Source: Linnemannia elongata (Eukaryota; Mortierellomycota; Mortierellomycetes; Mortierellales; Mortierellaceae). Taken from it: DNA of 64,000 bases. This document shows positions 1 through 11,663 of the stretch, one piece after another. Position 1 is the first letter of the stretch; each line of letters begins with the position of its first letter. The translations under genes and the position numbers were made by a program. Location of the stretch: NCBI GenBank assembly GCA_036320915.1, contig JAXBDG010000003.1, positions 2,790,001-2,854,000 of the forward strand. The letters run 5' to 3'. The notes beneath the pieces are model-generated. The model searched no databases. It was not told the DNA's origin and was given only the letters and a program-made list of their open reading frames with translations.

Positions 1-1893
1 GGCTCTGGAATGGCTGTAGGTCCTACACTCTTACCCATCTTTCAACAATTGGGCATCTATGACGAGTTTCTCCCCTTGGGAAAACGCATCGTCTATACCC
101 CCTTCTACAAGGAGTCCTTGGAGTCGTATAGACCTACGGATCATGTTGCCATCGAGGAATTGTATGTCTCTTGTTGCCTACAGTTTTTATTGTGTGACAG
201 AGTCCCTTTTCTCTTACGTTACATGTTACACTTTTTCCCATGCTTTTTCATCGTAGCTGTAACACAAAACTCATCATCCTTTCACCCTTTTTTCATGACT
301 CTCACAGCACTGGCTACGCACAGTATCTCGTTGCTCGCCCCAAGCTCTACGCGTTGATCCTTAAGCTGGTTCCAGCTCACAAGATCCATTTTGGCAAGCG
401 GGTCCTGAATATCACTGAGGAAGATGATAAGGTTACAGTCCACACCAACGATAACGGTATGCATGTTGGAGATATTGTTGTCGGAGCCGATGGTGCTTAC
501 AGTGCCGTCCGTCAGCGTATGTATGACCGTCTGAAGGCGAAGGGCGAGTTGCCGAAGGGGGACCAAGAGGACCTCCCTTTCAGCTGTACTTGTTTGGTGG
601 GTCAGACGAGGGTTCTTGACGCGGAGAAGTATCCTATTATTAAGGAGCCCAATTGTGTGTTCCCTACTGTCCTCGGTGCTGATAAGCCGTTCTCTGTAAG
701 TCAGATGAAGTGTCATCGAAGGGGCGATGCATGGTTTTTTATCCTTGCAACCAAACCTCAATAACATCCCATTTCGAAAAAAAAGTATATTAACACGACC
801 TGATTGTTTGCTGTGCATTAATTAGTGGTCTGTGATGTTGACAGCGCAAAATACGCTCTGTTGGTCTGTTATCCATCATTTGAACGAACAAACGAGCAAA
901 GCAGCCATGGAGCAACGGTTTAGGAACAACGACAATGCAGAGTGGGGCGCATACCCCGCCCAGATGATGTGTGACGAGACCAGGAACTTCCCTATCCCTC
1001 TTGGTGAGGGGTTGTCAACTTTGGGTGATCTGTACGACTTGGCACAGAAGGATCTGATTTCCAAGGTTATGTTGGAAGAAAAGGTGTTCAAGACGTGGCA
1101 TTCTGGTCGCGTTGTCTTGATGGGAGATGGTAAGTGTTGGCAGTGCTTGTTGTCTACCGTAAAAACGTGTAGTCATTTCGTCTTGGTACTCATCTTTTCT
1201 TGTCTCTCCTTTGGCAAACTTTTTAGCCTGTCACAAGTTGCACCCTGCTGGAGGCCATGGTAAGTTTCATTCTCTCTAACATCTCGGCCTTCTCTCGCAC
1301 AGCAACGACGAGCCAAGTTGACAATTTAATAATTACTGACTTCATTTCTCTGTTTTCAAATGCATAGGTGCCGTGACAGCAATGCATGATGCTATTACCC
1401 TTGCAAACTTGATCTATTCCATGCCAACGACAACAGCTGAACAAGTCACAAGGGTGTTCGAGGAGTATCAGGAGGAGCGTTATCCTGCTGCGTTGGTATC
1501 CTTCAAGAACAGTCAGCTCATGAGCAAATTCATGGAGAAGGGCATTATTGGCTTCATTGTGCTCTACCTCATTACTCATATGCCAATGTGGCTTTGGAGA
1601 CTTGCCGTAAGTTTTCTTTGTTCTTGTATTCTTCATTACGAGCGTGGTGGTGTAGATCGATAGAAATGTTTGCAAGCAAGTGAGGATGTAGCTAACCTTC
1701 CTGCCCCTTTCGTGCATTGCTATTGTTCAAAAAGTTAGCGCAGACGGTCAAAATCCGGCCTCAAGTCGGTTTCATCGCCAACATTCCTTTGAAGGGGACA
1801 GTTATCCCTGTCATCTCGCCTAGCGAACAGAAGGCGAGGGATCTCTTCGAGAGGAAACAACTTGAGCAGGAGCATACACCAGTTTCAATCTGA
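1..1893 (+). CDS. FAD-dependent class A monooxygenase, 5' truncated by window edge (copy M1)
   Basis: Six exons are visible: 2-161, 308-695, 826-1129, 1227-1259, 1368-1606, 1744-1893; phases agree and give at least 424 codons. Position 1 is the last base of an intron, so only the first exon (about 45 codons with the GxGxxG FAD motif) is missing. Seen: the second FAD motif GADGAYSAVRQR in exon 308-695, the ribityl-binding GDACHKLHP motif split by the intron at 1130-1226, and a hydrophobic stretch ending MPMWLWRLA near the C-terminus that probably associates with membranes. The family (UbiH/salicylate-hydroxylase-like) uses FAD, NAD(P)H and O2 to hydroxylate or epoxidise organic substrates; the substrate here is unknown. 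Exon structure matches the minus-strand copy at 31386-33598, its closest relative in the window. Confidence 0.9.
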
Positions 1894-2529
1894 GGGGCGT
1901 GTATGTACGATAGATGGGACGAAGGATAATATTTTGCATGAGATAATAAACGTTTAGCTATTGGATGCTGTAAACGTCTTTTTTTTCTTTTCTTTTGGCG
2001 AGTAGTGAGCATTGTTGCCGGAACGGTGAGGGTAACATTGAAAGGAAAAAAAATGAGATTGCAGCATTCTTTTGCTGGATGTAGCCAAAGCGGATCAGCA
2101 ACTCTACATGTCTTTATCAGCAATCGGCGAAGTGTTTATGGGGTGAGAAAAGTGCTTTTGCGAGTAATAGGGGTATAGTTGACAGACTAGAAAGCGCATC
2201 CGTAGGCAACTGCATCATCCTTCGACTGGCAGTTAGAGGGCATTTGGATGCCTTAAATTGGCACCGTACCAAGACGAGAAAAATATAGAAATCAAACGGG
2301 CGATCAAGCGTAATCTCTCTACTAAAACAAAATCGTCTTTCATCTCTCTTCTCTCTTCCGCTGCCTTCTTCAAGGTTGTTCCTTTTTCAAGTTGAGTGCC
2401 ACTTATTTCATTCTCTTCCTGAGGAGGGTGTATATTGCATAGTGTTTATTTATTAGTGGAGTGCTGTGCAAATTAAACATTGAATGGATTGCTCAATGTT
2501 GTATATGTATCCGAGTGATTTGTTGCTGG
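1894..2529. other. Intergenic, 3' flank of M1
   Basis: I see no gene here. The first 100 bp are probably the 3'UTR of M1; the rest is AT-rich with T and A runs. It ends at the stop codon of the helicase remnant. Confidence 0.6.
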
Positions 2530-3324
2530 TTAAAGTGCTGCTTTGTAAACTATGTTTCCGGTGTAATTTCCTCTGGCTACAGTAAAGGGTGCTGTTGGCG
2601 TGTTTGAGGGTTGAAGTATTGTGGGGGCGTTAAGAATAAGGACTTTCAAGTTGTCAGGGTCTGAACATCTTGAAAGGGCAGCATAAAGTTGCCTATGTGA
2701 AATCACGGATTGTTGTAGAAAAACACCTGTTGTTGTTAGTACTTGTCCCTGTGCCTTGTTGATGGTGAGTGCGAATGCAGGTCGGATTGAAAATTGCAAA
2801 CGTGTGCATTTAATTGGTACGGAGCCATCCTCCTTTGAGGAAAGTGGAATCCGTGGTATGAGAACGATGTTGTCGGCGAATGATCCTGCAATGATCTTTG
2901 CTTCCATGATGTTATCGCCGAGTTTTGTTACTTGGAGTCGCGTGCCATTGCACATCCCTCGTTTTGTTGAAACGTTGCGTAAATGGATGATTGGTTGGCC
3001 GATTTTGGGCGTAATGGAGTGTTGTGGGAGGCCATTGTCGTCCAGTGTGTTGAGGTACTCAGGTGTAAAATGCACCGCATCATTGGGGCTAATATCGGTG
3101 TAGTCGATGCTGGTATGTGTTTTTGAGTGATCTAAATGGAACATGCTGGTGGCGAAATCATTGATTCTGTTAACGTCAAAGTTCAATGGGCATAAAATTG
3201 CCCTGTCGCTCAATATATCAAGGTTGAAGGTTGGTACTTCGATGTTGGGGAATATTGCACGTATGAGTTGTTTCTCATAGTTGTCGTCTGTGTTTTCTCC
3301 TGTAGACTGAAGGATATTTCTCGT
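2530..3324 (-). mobile_element. Helitron-type PIF1-like helicase, C-terminal remnant
   Basis: The minus-strand frame is open from 3324 (just after a stop) to the stop at 2530, about 264 codons, with no credible start, so it is a 5'-truncated fragment. It contains C-terminal PIF1/RecD2-type superfamily 1B helicase signatures: FALTINKAQGQ followed by YAALSRC about 30 residues later, preceded by KRGMCNGTRL. Such PIF1 domains form the C-terminal half of Helitron RepHel proteins and are very common as fragments in fungal genomes. No Rep domain, Walker A motif or Helitron terminus is recognisable nearby, so the element is dead. An endogenous PIF1 paralog fragment is the alternative. Confidence 0.75.
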
Positions 3325-3648
3325 TTAAGAACACCAGATCATGATTACACTTCACCACTCTCTTGTCCTTAGTTGGAAGGCGCTTTGAGGGATTCATCCT
3401 GTAGAGAGTAAGGTCATCCTGAAGTTTGGTACCAAAGATAACGTATATTCTCTCCATTGTTGTCGATCTGTGTCTCATAATGCTGTGCACGTCTTGTTTG
3501 ATCGACTCTATCAATGCAAAACTGTGGTTAGTACAATGAGTAGGCAAGCATAGATTAACAATCCTCTAGCATAGCATAAGGTTTAGCCTTGCATAGATCA
3601 TGCGTATCAGAGATAATCATAGCAATATCATCACGTGTGTAAAATGGC

Positions 3649-3688
3649 GAGAGAATTGGTTCACAGACGAGAGAATTGGTTCACAGAC
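3649..3688. repeat. Two tandem copies of a 20-bp unit
   Basis: A 20-bp unit beginning GAGAGAATTG is repeated head to tail with no mismatch at 3649-3668 and 3669-3688, in non-coding sequence. Confidence 0.85.
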
Positions 3689-3829
3689 AAGATCTCCATT
3701 CAACGTTGTTACTCAGGGGAGAGGTCCTGGCCAGAGTGATAGGACCGCTGTTAAGTCCTCAATTGGTACGGGGGGGGATGGAGGGGTTGTGGTAGCGTAG
3801 TAATAGTGGGATCCTAAAATAATACACGA

Positions 3830-3969
3830 CTGCAGGGCGCCAACGAGACTCTTGTCAATTCTGCTCTTGTGTAAAAGGACCTTGTATTAATAATATTGAT
3901 GGGGGAAGGGTTAAGTACCTGCAGGGCGCCAACGAGACTCTTGTCAATTCTGCTCTTGTGTAAAAGGAC
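3830..3969. repeat. 51-bp perfect direct repeat, spaced 89 bp
   Basis: A 51-bp segment starting CTGCAGGGCGCC and ending AAAAGGAC occurs at 3830-3880 and again at 3919-3969. The 38 bp between are AT-rich and the copies are identical. They could be sub-terminal repeats of a decayed element or a recent local slippage product. No ORF is associated. Confidence 0.85.
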
Positions 3970-4432
3970 AAGGAGCAGACGAAAGAGCTCGGCGCACTAC
4001 TAATACTAGTCTGCTAGGAATGACTGCTAATCTAAAGCCTCGCCGCCACTGCCTAGCCACCACATCTTCTTGTAACAACGTAAATTTAAGGGAGCAGACG
4101 ATTGTCGTACAGTTCATGTAAAGAGTCGAGCTGTTGCAATTGCAAAGGGTCCAGTGCAACATCGGAATAACAAATGTCTGCATAAACCTCCCTTTCCCAA
4201 GGAAGACTGGAATGCCCTGTTGGGAACTAATGAATAAAAACAACTTTTCTATCCCTTCACTCTTTTTTTCGATCGTCTTTCACAGAGCCCATTTAAGTGT
4301 TCTTTTAGGGTAAACTATCTTCGGTCGTTTCTGGGCATGGCGGCTGATTTGTGAGGGAGTGGATTTGTGATGCTTTGGAGTGGAGGATATGGTAGCAAGG
4401 GGGTATACATGGCATTGAGTAAATCAAAGTAA

Positions 4433-4590
4433 ATCACGCCGCTGTAGTTTTGAGCATCGTTTGTGATCTAACTGCATAGGGAAAAAATCAAATCACATCA
4501 CGCCGCTTTAGCCTGGCATCAAACCTAAATCAAAGAATATCACGCCGCTTTGGCTACTGGAACACTGTTACACAAGTCAGAACGCCGCAC
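4433..4590. promoter_or_regulatory. Three repeats of ATCACGCCGCT upstream of secreted-protein gene
   Basis: ATCACGCCGCT occurs at 4433-4443, 4497-4507 and 4539-4549, and a weaker ACGCCGCA at 4582-4589. All lie 70-230 bp upstream of the TATA box at 4659. Three exact copies in 120 bp suggest a transcription-factor site; this is inference. An ACGCCGCTTTA element also lies at 23230 in the intergenic region of the second secreted-gene pair. Confidence 0.5.
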
Positions 4591-4627
4591 TTGAATAATC
4601 GACTCTTGGCAAATATTAAATCGCTGA

Positions 4628-4666
4628 CCAATCCATGAGTACCTTATTGGATTAGCTCTATATAAG
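4628..4666 (+). promoter_or_regulatory. Core promoter: CCAAT, inverted CCAAT and TATATAAG
   Basis: CCAAT lies at 4628, ATTGG at 4646 and TATATAAG at 4659-4666. The start codon at 4839 is 170 bp downstream. A candidate 5'UTR intron (donor GTAAGA at 4757, acceptor TTTTCAG ending 4836) would remove 80 bp directly before the ATG. Confidence 0.6.
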
Positions 4667-4838
4667 AGGTAGTTTCTCCTCAGTTCGAAAACTCAGTTCC
4701 GCTCCTCCCAGTTTCTGCTCTTCCTCACTTCCCAATAGGACTCTACCTGTAAAACCGTAAGAAAAACTACACTGGTGCCTAGTTCTGATAATACATAATC
4801 CTCATACACACAAATTCTAAAACTTGGAGTTTTCAGAC

Positions 4839-5138
4839 ATGTTCAATCTTAGATTTGTACTCCCCTTGGCGGCTATCGCAGTCCTGAGCCTCGCAATCTC
4901 GGCCGTGCAAGCTGTTGCGACTCATAGAAACTATAGATGTTCCTATGGAAATCAGCCGGACTCCAACGCAGACACAGTGCAGGCTTGTAACGCCATTGGT
5001 CGCTCAATCTGTCAGGACTCGAATTACGATGCATGGTGTAAGCAGCTGAATTCAGATCAAGTTCAGGCGTTTACTTCCAGATGTAGAACTTATTGGTCAG
5101 TTTACAGTCCCAACAACGGCTGCCCTACGTACAACTGA
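4839..5138 (+). CDS. Small secreted cysteine protein, 99 aa
   Basis: The ATG at 4839 starts a clear signal peptide: MFNLRF, then a hydrophobic core of about 15 residues ending SAVQA near residue 22. The mature part is about 75 residues with six cysteines, which could form three disulfides, and is rich in Asn, Ser, Gln and Tyr. I do not recognise a family. Size, secretion signal and cysteine content fit a fungal effector-like or cell-surface protein, but no function can be read from sequence. The upstream in-frame TTG at 4824 is not a likely start because the intron acceptor at 4836 precedes the ATG. The gene stands alone, with its own TATA box and repeated upstream motif. Confidence 0.8.
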   Translation: MFNLRFVLPLAAIAVLSLAISAVQAVATHRNYRCSYGNQPDSNADTVQACNAIGRSICQDSNYDAWCKQLNSDQVQAFTSRCRTYWSVYSPNNGCPTYN

Positions 5139-5379
5139 GCGAGATGTCCTGCTGACTTGGAATAATAAAAACCAAAAAAATACTAAAACTAAAAAACTAG
5201 AAAGGGTGCCCGTGGGTGCCGTGGTAGGAGAGGGGTGGGGTTCTTGGAGGCTCTTGGGTTTTTTTGGGGTTCTCTGGGACTCTGGGATGTCGTGTTATGC
5301 GTGTGAGGGTGTGAGGGTGACCCAAGTTGAAATTGATTTAATGTGACTGCTTTGTTGCTGTAAGGTCCGACGGGTGCTT
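5139..5379. other. 3' flank of secreted-protein gene
   Basis: An AT-rich 3'UTR with AATAATAAAA at about 5160 is followed by a GT-rich stretch up to the SINE target site. No gene is seen. Confidence 0.5.
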
Positions 5380-5730
5380 GCTTGTTCGGTGTGCGGGCTT
5401 GGGATCCCGTTTGGCGTAGTAGTAAAAGCGTCCCCCTCACAATCTTGAGGTCCTGGGTTCGAGTCCTGGGAGAGCGTATAGCTTTGCGCATGATCTCTTC
5501 ACCTTACTTTCAAGGAGTTGTGGGCTCCTCTCTCATCCACAGCACAAAGTCTTCCCTCAAACATCAGAGTCTTGCCGCTGCCCCCTGCAAAATTTCTTCT
5601 CTAGCATCGTCTTCAAAGAAATAAAAAAAAACCCCCTGGTGGCTTGTTGCACCACTGGGACTGTCCTCTCCTAACTGAGCCTTCCTACGGGAAGGTTCAA
5701 TTTTAAAAAAAAAAAAAGCTTGTTCGGTGT
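5380..5730 (+). mobile_element. tRNA-derived SINE with 13-bp target-site duplication
   Basis: The 325-bp body (5393-5717) is bounded by identical 13-bp repeats GCTTGTTCGGTGT at 5380-5392 and 5718-5730. The 5' head is tRNA-like: an A-box match TGGCGTAGTAG at about 5413, a CCTCA/TGAGG hairpin in the anticodon-arm position, and a perfect B box GGTTCGAGTCC near 5456. The body ends in an A13 tail directly before the second repeat. Internal pol III promoter, poly(A) tail and perfect target-site duplication together define a retroposed SINE; the perfect repeat implies recent insertion. The parental tRNA is unclear because the anticodon loop is one base short. Mobilisation would need a LINE partner; a LINE remnant lies at 28641-29734, but I see no shared 3' sequence. 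Confidence 0.85.
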
Positions 5731-6618
5731 TCGTAAAAAGAAAAGGAAAAGAAAAGGAAAAGGGTGGAGGGGAAAGAGAAAAAAAAAAAGAAAAAAAGAA
5801 GTATCTTCCGTGTCCAGAGGTGCGCGTTGTGTGTCCGGCCACCCTCGCTTCGGGGGTACTCTTCGGGGGTGCTCTTTGAGAGCCCATGCCTGTGTGACAT
5901 CATGCCCTTCGGGCGCCCGTGCTGTCAAGACTGCAGTCCCGTTAGCTGAGAGGAGGGAAGGGGAGAAGAGAGGAGAGGATTTGCTGCTGTTTTCATTTCG
6001 ATGGTCTCTCTTATGATCTTCACGGTCTTGATTTTTTCAACGACAGGCCCGCATGCTCTTGGCTGTTCTTAAGCACATACCAGCCCCCGCTGTGTGTCTC
6101 CAGCGTTGATTGCCTCTCTTGTGCCTTAACATTTTCGAGGGCGTACCTGAGCATGAAAGTTGGCCGGTGGGGTAAGGAGATATCTGGAGTGAAGGAAAGT
6201 AAAAGGATAAAGATGCAACACATAGTATGATCATCAATCGAAAAAAAAAGAAATCAACAGGGGTAATATGAATAATATGAATAATAAATAATGAATATGA
6301 TGAAGAAAAGCATCCATTTCAGACAATCAAAACAATCAAATCAAAAAAAGAGAAATAAGATCTTTCTCTCCTCGCTTTTGCCTATTCCTTCTTTTCCCTG
6401 CTGCATGTCAGTGTCTGTCCACTCTCTTTATTTCAAGGGTAAATAATTGTTAGTCCTCCTATATATATATATTCTCATAGAGATCAATAACGACCGGAAC
6501 CTTTTTTGTCCCCAACCTTTTCCCAGTTGTTCAAATCCCACTCCCTCCTTTCTCTTCTCTCATAGTATCCTTCATCTGCCACACTTCGATCATAACCCAT
6601 ACCTAACCTATCGCCAAC
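5731..6618. other. Intergenic, purine-rich at its start
   Basis: An A/G-rich tract (about 5735-5800) is followed by unremarkable AT-rich sequence with small AT repeats near 6270-6300 and 6460. The open frames here follow base composition and show no protein signature. Confidence 0.5.
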
Positions 6619-7226
6619 ATGCCTCCCTCTCGCACTCGCCGTGTCCTTCTTAGATCCGCCTCCACTGCCGCCGCCAATGTCGATATCTCTCCTCGTACGA
6701 ACTTTGCCAGATACAAACAAACCAAGGCGAATTACTCAAAAAGGTCGCGGCCATCTCTGTCACTACTGTCATTCCTTTCTCCTGTCTCTCTTTCCTGATG
6801 ACCAAGCTAATAGTAATGGTACAAGTGAGGCTAGAGCCTCCGCACAGGCGGACGCAATTGATAGTACCGGTTGGGGCAAGGTGGTGAAGGTGAAGGCAAA
6901 GCATAATAGCTTAGATACTATCACATCGCGGCCTACCCCTGCTATTCTTCCTCTCATGCCTAGCTTTCCAACAAGCGCACTATCGCCACCACCACCAAAC
7001 TCAATGCCACCTCTCGCTCTTCATTCTCATTTTCTCCTCTCCTTATCAGGTGCTCCAAGTCCATCAAGTCGTCTCTGTTGCTACTCTACAGGAAAACAAC
7101 AGCACTTTCAACAATCACTGATCAATTAATCAGCCATGTTTGGCTCGAGCGTATTTTCCGTCCTTGCGCTCCTAGAATATTCGCTTGCTTTTCTTTGGCT
7201 AAGAGGAGCTGAAGAGAAGGCGAAGA
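6619..7226 (+). other. Possible unrecognised or decayed gene
   Basis: An ATG at 6619 (context CCAACATGCC) opens a short frame rich in Arg and Ser (MPPSRTRRVLLRSAS...). A longer frame downstream (about 6800-7129) contains a polar stretch, TGWGKVVKVKAKH. The segment is less AT-biased than its flanks, and possible splice sites exist, but no model is convincing and I recognise no domain. It may be a small lineage-specific gene, a pseudogene or chance. Confidence 0.2.
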
Positions 7227-7780
7227 AATAACAAAGTGAGGGAAGGAGAGAAGAGGGATAGGAGCCAAGGTAAAAAAGAAGAAGGAAAAGCCCAAAAAAA
7301 TATCCCTCTTATTCATATACGCCTAGAGAACAAAGGCATGCGGCACAGGCATAGAATGGTCAAACCAAAGATCAGGGCACACAGTGTGTGTAAGGTGCCT
7401 GAAAAGGGGATCGAAATCAGAGAAAATACAGGAATATTTGTTTATAGCCACCTCAATACAAGTTGTACCAGCCGCGCAGATTGTGGCAATACCGAGTCCA
7501 GCTATCCAATTACTGTGTCGGGCGAATGAACACCTCCAATGCTTCCCCCTTTTATTTTTTTCACCTCCCTCCGCGAGCGAAGCCGCAGGCACAAGCTAGT
7601 GGTCGCACAAAATAAATGAAGGCAGCCCCAATACAAGGTCCTCACTAGCCTTTCCTTCCCCGAGGGCGGTCTTTTTTTGAATCTTCCTCTCATCAGAATT
7701 CATTCATTCATTCCATCTCTTTCTCTTCATCCGATTCATCTTTGTCACCCCCATCACTCCTACCTGTCATTCAACCAACC

Positions 7781-9788
7781 ATGTCAACAAACGACAAACC
7801 GACCATCCTCATTGTCGGAGCAGGCCTAGGGGGCCTATTCCTGGGAGCCCTACTCGAGAAGGCCAACATTCCATACTCCATTTTTGAACGTGCAACCGTC
7901 GTGAAACCATTAGGTACGCTTGTCCTCCAAGGATAGTGGGTCACTGATACCCAGTACTCACCCATTCGCTGCAACTTTTACTCACCCTCTTTTCTCACCT
8001 GTCTGTATGCACCAGGCTCGGCTATGACTGTTGGTCCTGCGCTACTCCCCATCTTTCAACAGCTGGGAATCTATGACGATCTGGTCGATATCGGAAAGTA
8101 CATGACCCACGTCGAGGCCTTCAAGGAATCTTTGCAGCCATACCGGCCAGTTGACTGGAGACCCTTTGAAGAATTGTAAGTCGCGTAGAGGATTTCTTTA
8201 ACCATCATCTCTTTCTGCTATTGCTTCTAGGGCATATGCCTTTTGGACTAACGATATACTTCTTCCCTTACGCTTGTAGAGCAGGATATGGACAATACAT
8301 CGTCACACGCCCTAAGCTTCATGAGCTCTTCCTCAAACAGATCCCTCCTCACAAGATTCATTTCGGGAAGTGCGTCCAGACCATCTCCGAAAACAAAGAC
8401 AGCGTCACCATCCTCACCACCGACAGCAACATCTACGAGGGTGACATCGTTGTCGGTGCTGACGGTGCATACAGCGCGGTCCGTGAGAGCATATGAGCAA
8501 CTGAAAGCTAAGGGCGTGCTGCCAGAGTCGGATCTGGAGGATTTACCTTTTAGTTGTACGTGCTTGGTGGGGCAGACCAAAGCGTTAGATCCTGAAGTGT
8601 ATCCTATTATCAAGAGGCCTGTTGGGCAGTTCTTTACATTACTCGGCGAGGAACAACCATACACCGTACGTGTTTTTCCAACGTTCAATCATAATATGTA
8701 GGGAAGAATATTTACGGTCATGATACTAACGTACGCTCTTGTTTGGTATCCTCGTTTTTCAGTGGGCGGCGTTCACAACAGCACAGTCATCTCTAGCATA
8801 TATGGTATACCATCACTTACCACTTCAAACGAGCAAGGCAGCCGAAAAACAAGGCGCCAAGACGGTGACGACGCGAGCTGGGATGCTTCCCCGGCGCAGA
8901 CCATGTGTGACGAGACTCGCAACTTCCAGATCCCCATTGACATTGATGGGCGCAAGATGACTATGGGTGATCTATATGACCTTACGCCGAAGGAGTTCAT
9001 TTCTAAGGTTGGGTTGGAAGAGAAGGTGTTTGAGACTTGGCATCACGGGCGCACTGTGCTGCTAGGCGATGGTATGGAAGCTTGTGCGAGGGTCGTTGGA
9101 TATGTTGCATCACTCTCGCTACTATGGCTGATATCTTATACCTTTTTTTCTTTTGTTGATCGCGTTCCATAGCCTGCCACAAGCTCCACCCCAATGGTGG
9201 TCAAGGTAAGATAAATGTGTCTTGCTTCATGTTTGGAAGGGAACAGGCTATATGCAAGGGACACCAGCATTAATTATGAAGCATTTACTATATATCTTTA
9301 CTGGACTTCAACACAGGTGCCGTGACAGCCATCCACGACGCGATAGCACTCGCTAACATCCTCTACGCCATGCCCTCAAAGTCCCTCCCAGACTTCGCCA
9401 ACGCCTTTGAGGAGTACAGAAGCGAGAGATACCCAACAGCCAAGGAGGCGTTCGAGAATAGCCAGCTCATGAGTAAGATTACGGATCGCTCGTTTATAGG
9501 ATCTGTTATTTTTTACCTCTACACTAATATGCCCATGTGGTTGTGGCGGATGATGGTAGGTCGGTTTTGTTACCTTTCTGTTGTTATGGACTGTGGTGAA
9601 GAAATGAAGGGTTGTCATTAATTATCTCCCCGTGCTCGTCTGTTTTTTTTTCGTAATAGCTGGTTAAGTTAGTTCGCTTCCGACCTCAGGCGGGATTTCT
9701 AGAGGCTCTTGAGATGAAAGGTAGCGTTGTACCAGCTCCTTCGCCCAGTGAAGAGAGGGCCAGGGCTCTCTTTGAGAGGTGGCAATAG
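7781..9788 (+). pseudogene. FAD-dependent monooxygenase, frameshifted copy (M2)
   Basis: Seven exons align with the intact paralogs: 7781-7913, 8016-8175, 8280-8665, 8763-9071, 9173-9205, 9317-9555, 9660-9788. Splice sites and phases are all conserved. The GxGxxG motif (VGAGLGGLFLGALLEK), GADGAYSAVR and the CHKLHP motif are present. Two lesions break it. Exon 3 is 2 bp short near 8480-8492, just after GADGAYSAVR, giving an immediate TGA at 8494. Exon 4 is 1 bp short between about 8838 and 8880. The two deletions sum to 3 bp, but the frame between them contains stops. Unless these are assembly errors, no full enzyme is made. Both flanking exons remain well conserved, so inactivation looks recent. 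Confidence 0.85.
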
Positions 9789-11640
9789 GTGACGGTAGCC
9801 ACCACCTCGATTTAAAGGTGTCAGAGCACCCGCACAAGTGCTATGCATGGTAATGCGTTGTGCCAGCCAATTAATTTCTACGCCTGTTTTGTGGAATGGA
9901 ATCCGAAGACAATTCCGTTTTTTTGTAAACTTCCTTCAGACTTGATAAGAACTGTTCGTTGTTTATAACGCCTTGAAAGCTTCTAAGGAAGTCGCTGTGT
10001 ATCCACTGTATGCAATTAAGCGATGTAGAATGATTAAAGATAAGAGAGAGGAAAGGGAATGATCATCCAACTTTATAATTCTTTGTTACTGTGTCAGGGA
10101 TACGAGCACTCTTACGGAGTGACGTGAGAAAAGTATCTAAAGAAATGTCAATGCACGAAGCTCTGTGGTCCATTAGGTTTGGATGACTTGGATTGTTTTC
10201 CTTCTTTCTCTCTCTTGCTTCTCTCGGCTCCCTTCTAATAAAAATGACTCCGACTTTTCTGATTCCCACGCTCCTCGTCGTCATCACTTCACTCATCCCT
10301 TCTCTTCCTCCTTTTCATCACCCATCCCTCACTCATGGCAATGCCTCTTAACCTCTACCCATCTTCGCCTCCGCCATCCCAGAGCGGTCATCGCTACATG
10401 TCTTGAACTCAACACTCCGTCCAATTCGACCATGGTTCATTAATCTACTCTAGTCTGCTCCTTAGCATTTGCACTAGAGAACGATTGAGTACACTTTCTA
10501 ATCGAAGTCAGTGAGAATCAACCAACTCTGTGACCTCGACCTGACCATGTCACGCAAGGAGACAGACAGCCGTCCTTAGTCAGCTTTTGCAGACGGGACT
10601 CACCAACAAAAAGAAGAGCGCCACCGTCTTCCTCTCTTGCCGTGTCGTTTCGGCTTTTCAAGACCAGGAAGTGGTGATGGTCTTGGCCACACGCACACTC
10701 AAGCCAGCTTGGCTGTTAAGGCGCCCCAGGAAAAAATGCAGGCTGACTCTGTCGAGTTTTCGACCCCTGTGGGTTGAACAGTTGTTTTCTTTTATTCTCT
10801 AGTTGTTTTCTTTTCGACGCAACAACAACAACAACAACAACAATCAGCACCCTTCAGCTTATCAACTAAGAATTAACACAACAACAACACCCTACGACCC
10901 TAGGACGGCAACGACAAAGACAATGAAAAAATAGCATACGATAACTTCCTTTGATTTACTGCAAGCACTAGACACCCCCTATGGATGTGAGTTGGTTTCG
11001 TGACCCCGAATCGCGCTCAATATTACCGTATGCTTTCGTTTTGGAGGAATGCAAAAACAACAGTCGGCTCGCCCTCAACGGGAACGCCTTTTCGCCTTTC
11101 GCTCGTTATTCGATTTTTGTTTATTGCTTCATCGTTCTCATTAAGAATCGATACAGTGGCATGGTCCGACATTGATAACCCATGTTCCCTAGTTAGGTCT
11201 GCCAGTGAAAGTGGAAGAGAAAAGGCATGGTATTGAGCTGTGTTTTCCCTGTTCATCGCTACTATGGTTTGCACCTGTTTGTTATTAAAAACTGTTTATA
11301 AGAGCAGAAGAAAATATGAGGGTGACTGGGTGCCTAAGATATCATCACAGAGCAAGAAGACAAGGCATCAATACCAACCTGCCTTGTGCCTTGGGTGCAA
11401 GTGGTTCATAATCAAGCTTTCTAGGGGGTTTCTTTTTTATTGCAATCGGATTTAAAATTCAAGAGGCTTGAGAGACGTTATCCCAAGCGCACTTCTTTCG
11501 TTACGGGGGGAGGACTATTTTACGTTAGCTTTCTGTCCAGTTAATCTTATTTTCTCTCTCCCTCTTTATACCCATTCTCTGATAATTGTAATTTCACCGA
11601 TAGTTCCCTCGCTTCGAAGGACAGGATATAAAAGAAAATA
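9789..11640. other. Intergenic between M2 and the secreted-gene block
   Basis: No gene is supported. It contains a (CAA)n microsatellite at about 10819-10843 and pyrimidine-rich stretches near 10200-10330. Short open frames show no family signature. Confidence 0.5.
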
Positions 11641-11663
11641 AAACTTGAAGCAGTGAGGAAGAT

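Noticed and set aside
3275..3547. 90-codon minus-strand frame upstream of the PIF1 fragment
   Set aside because: It starts at TTG, overlaps the helicase frame in another frame and matches nothing recognisable; too little to call a gene.
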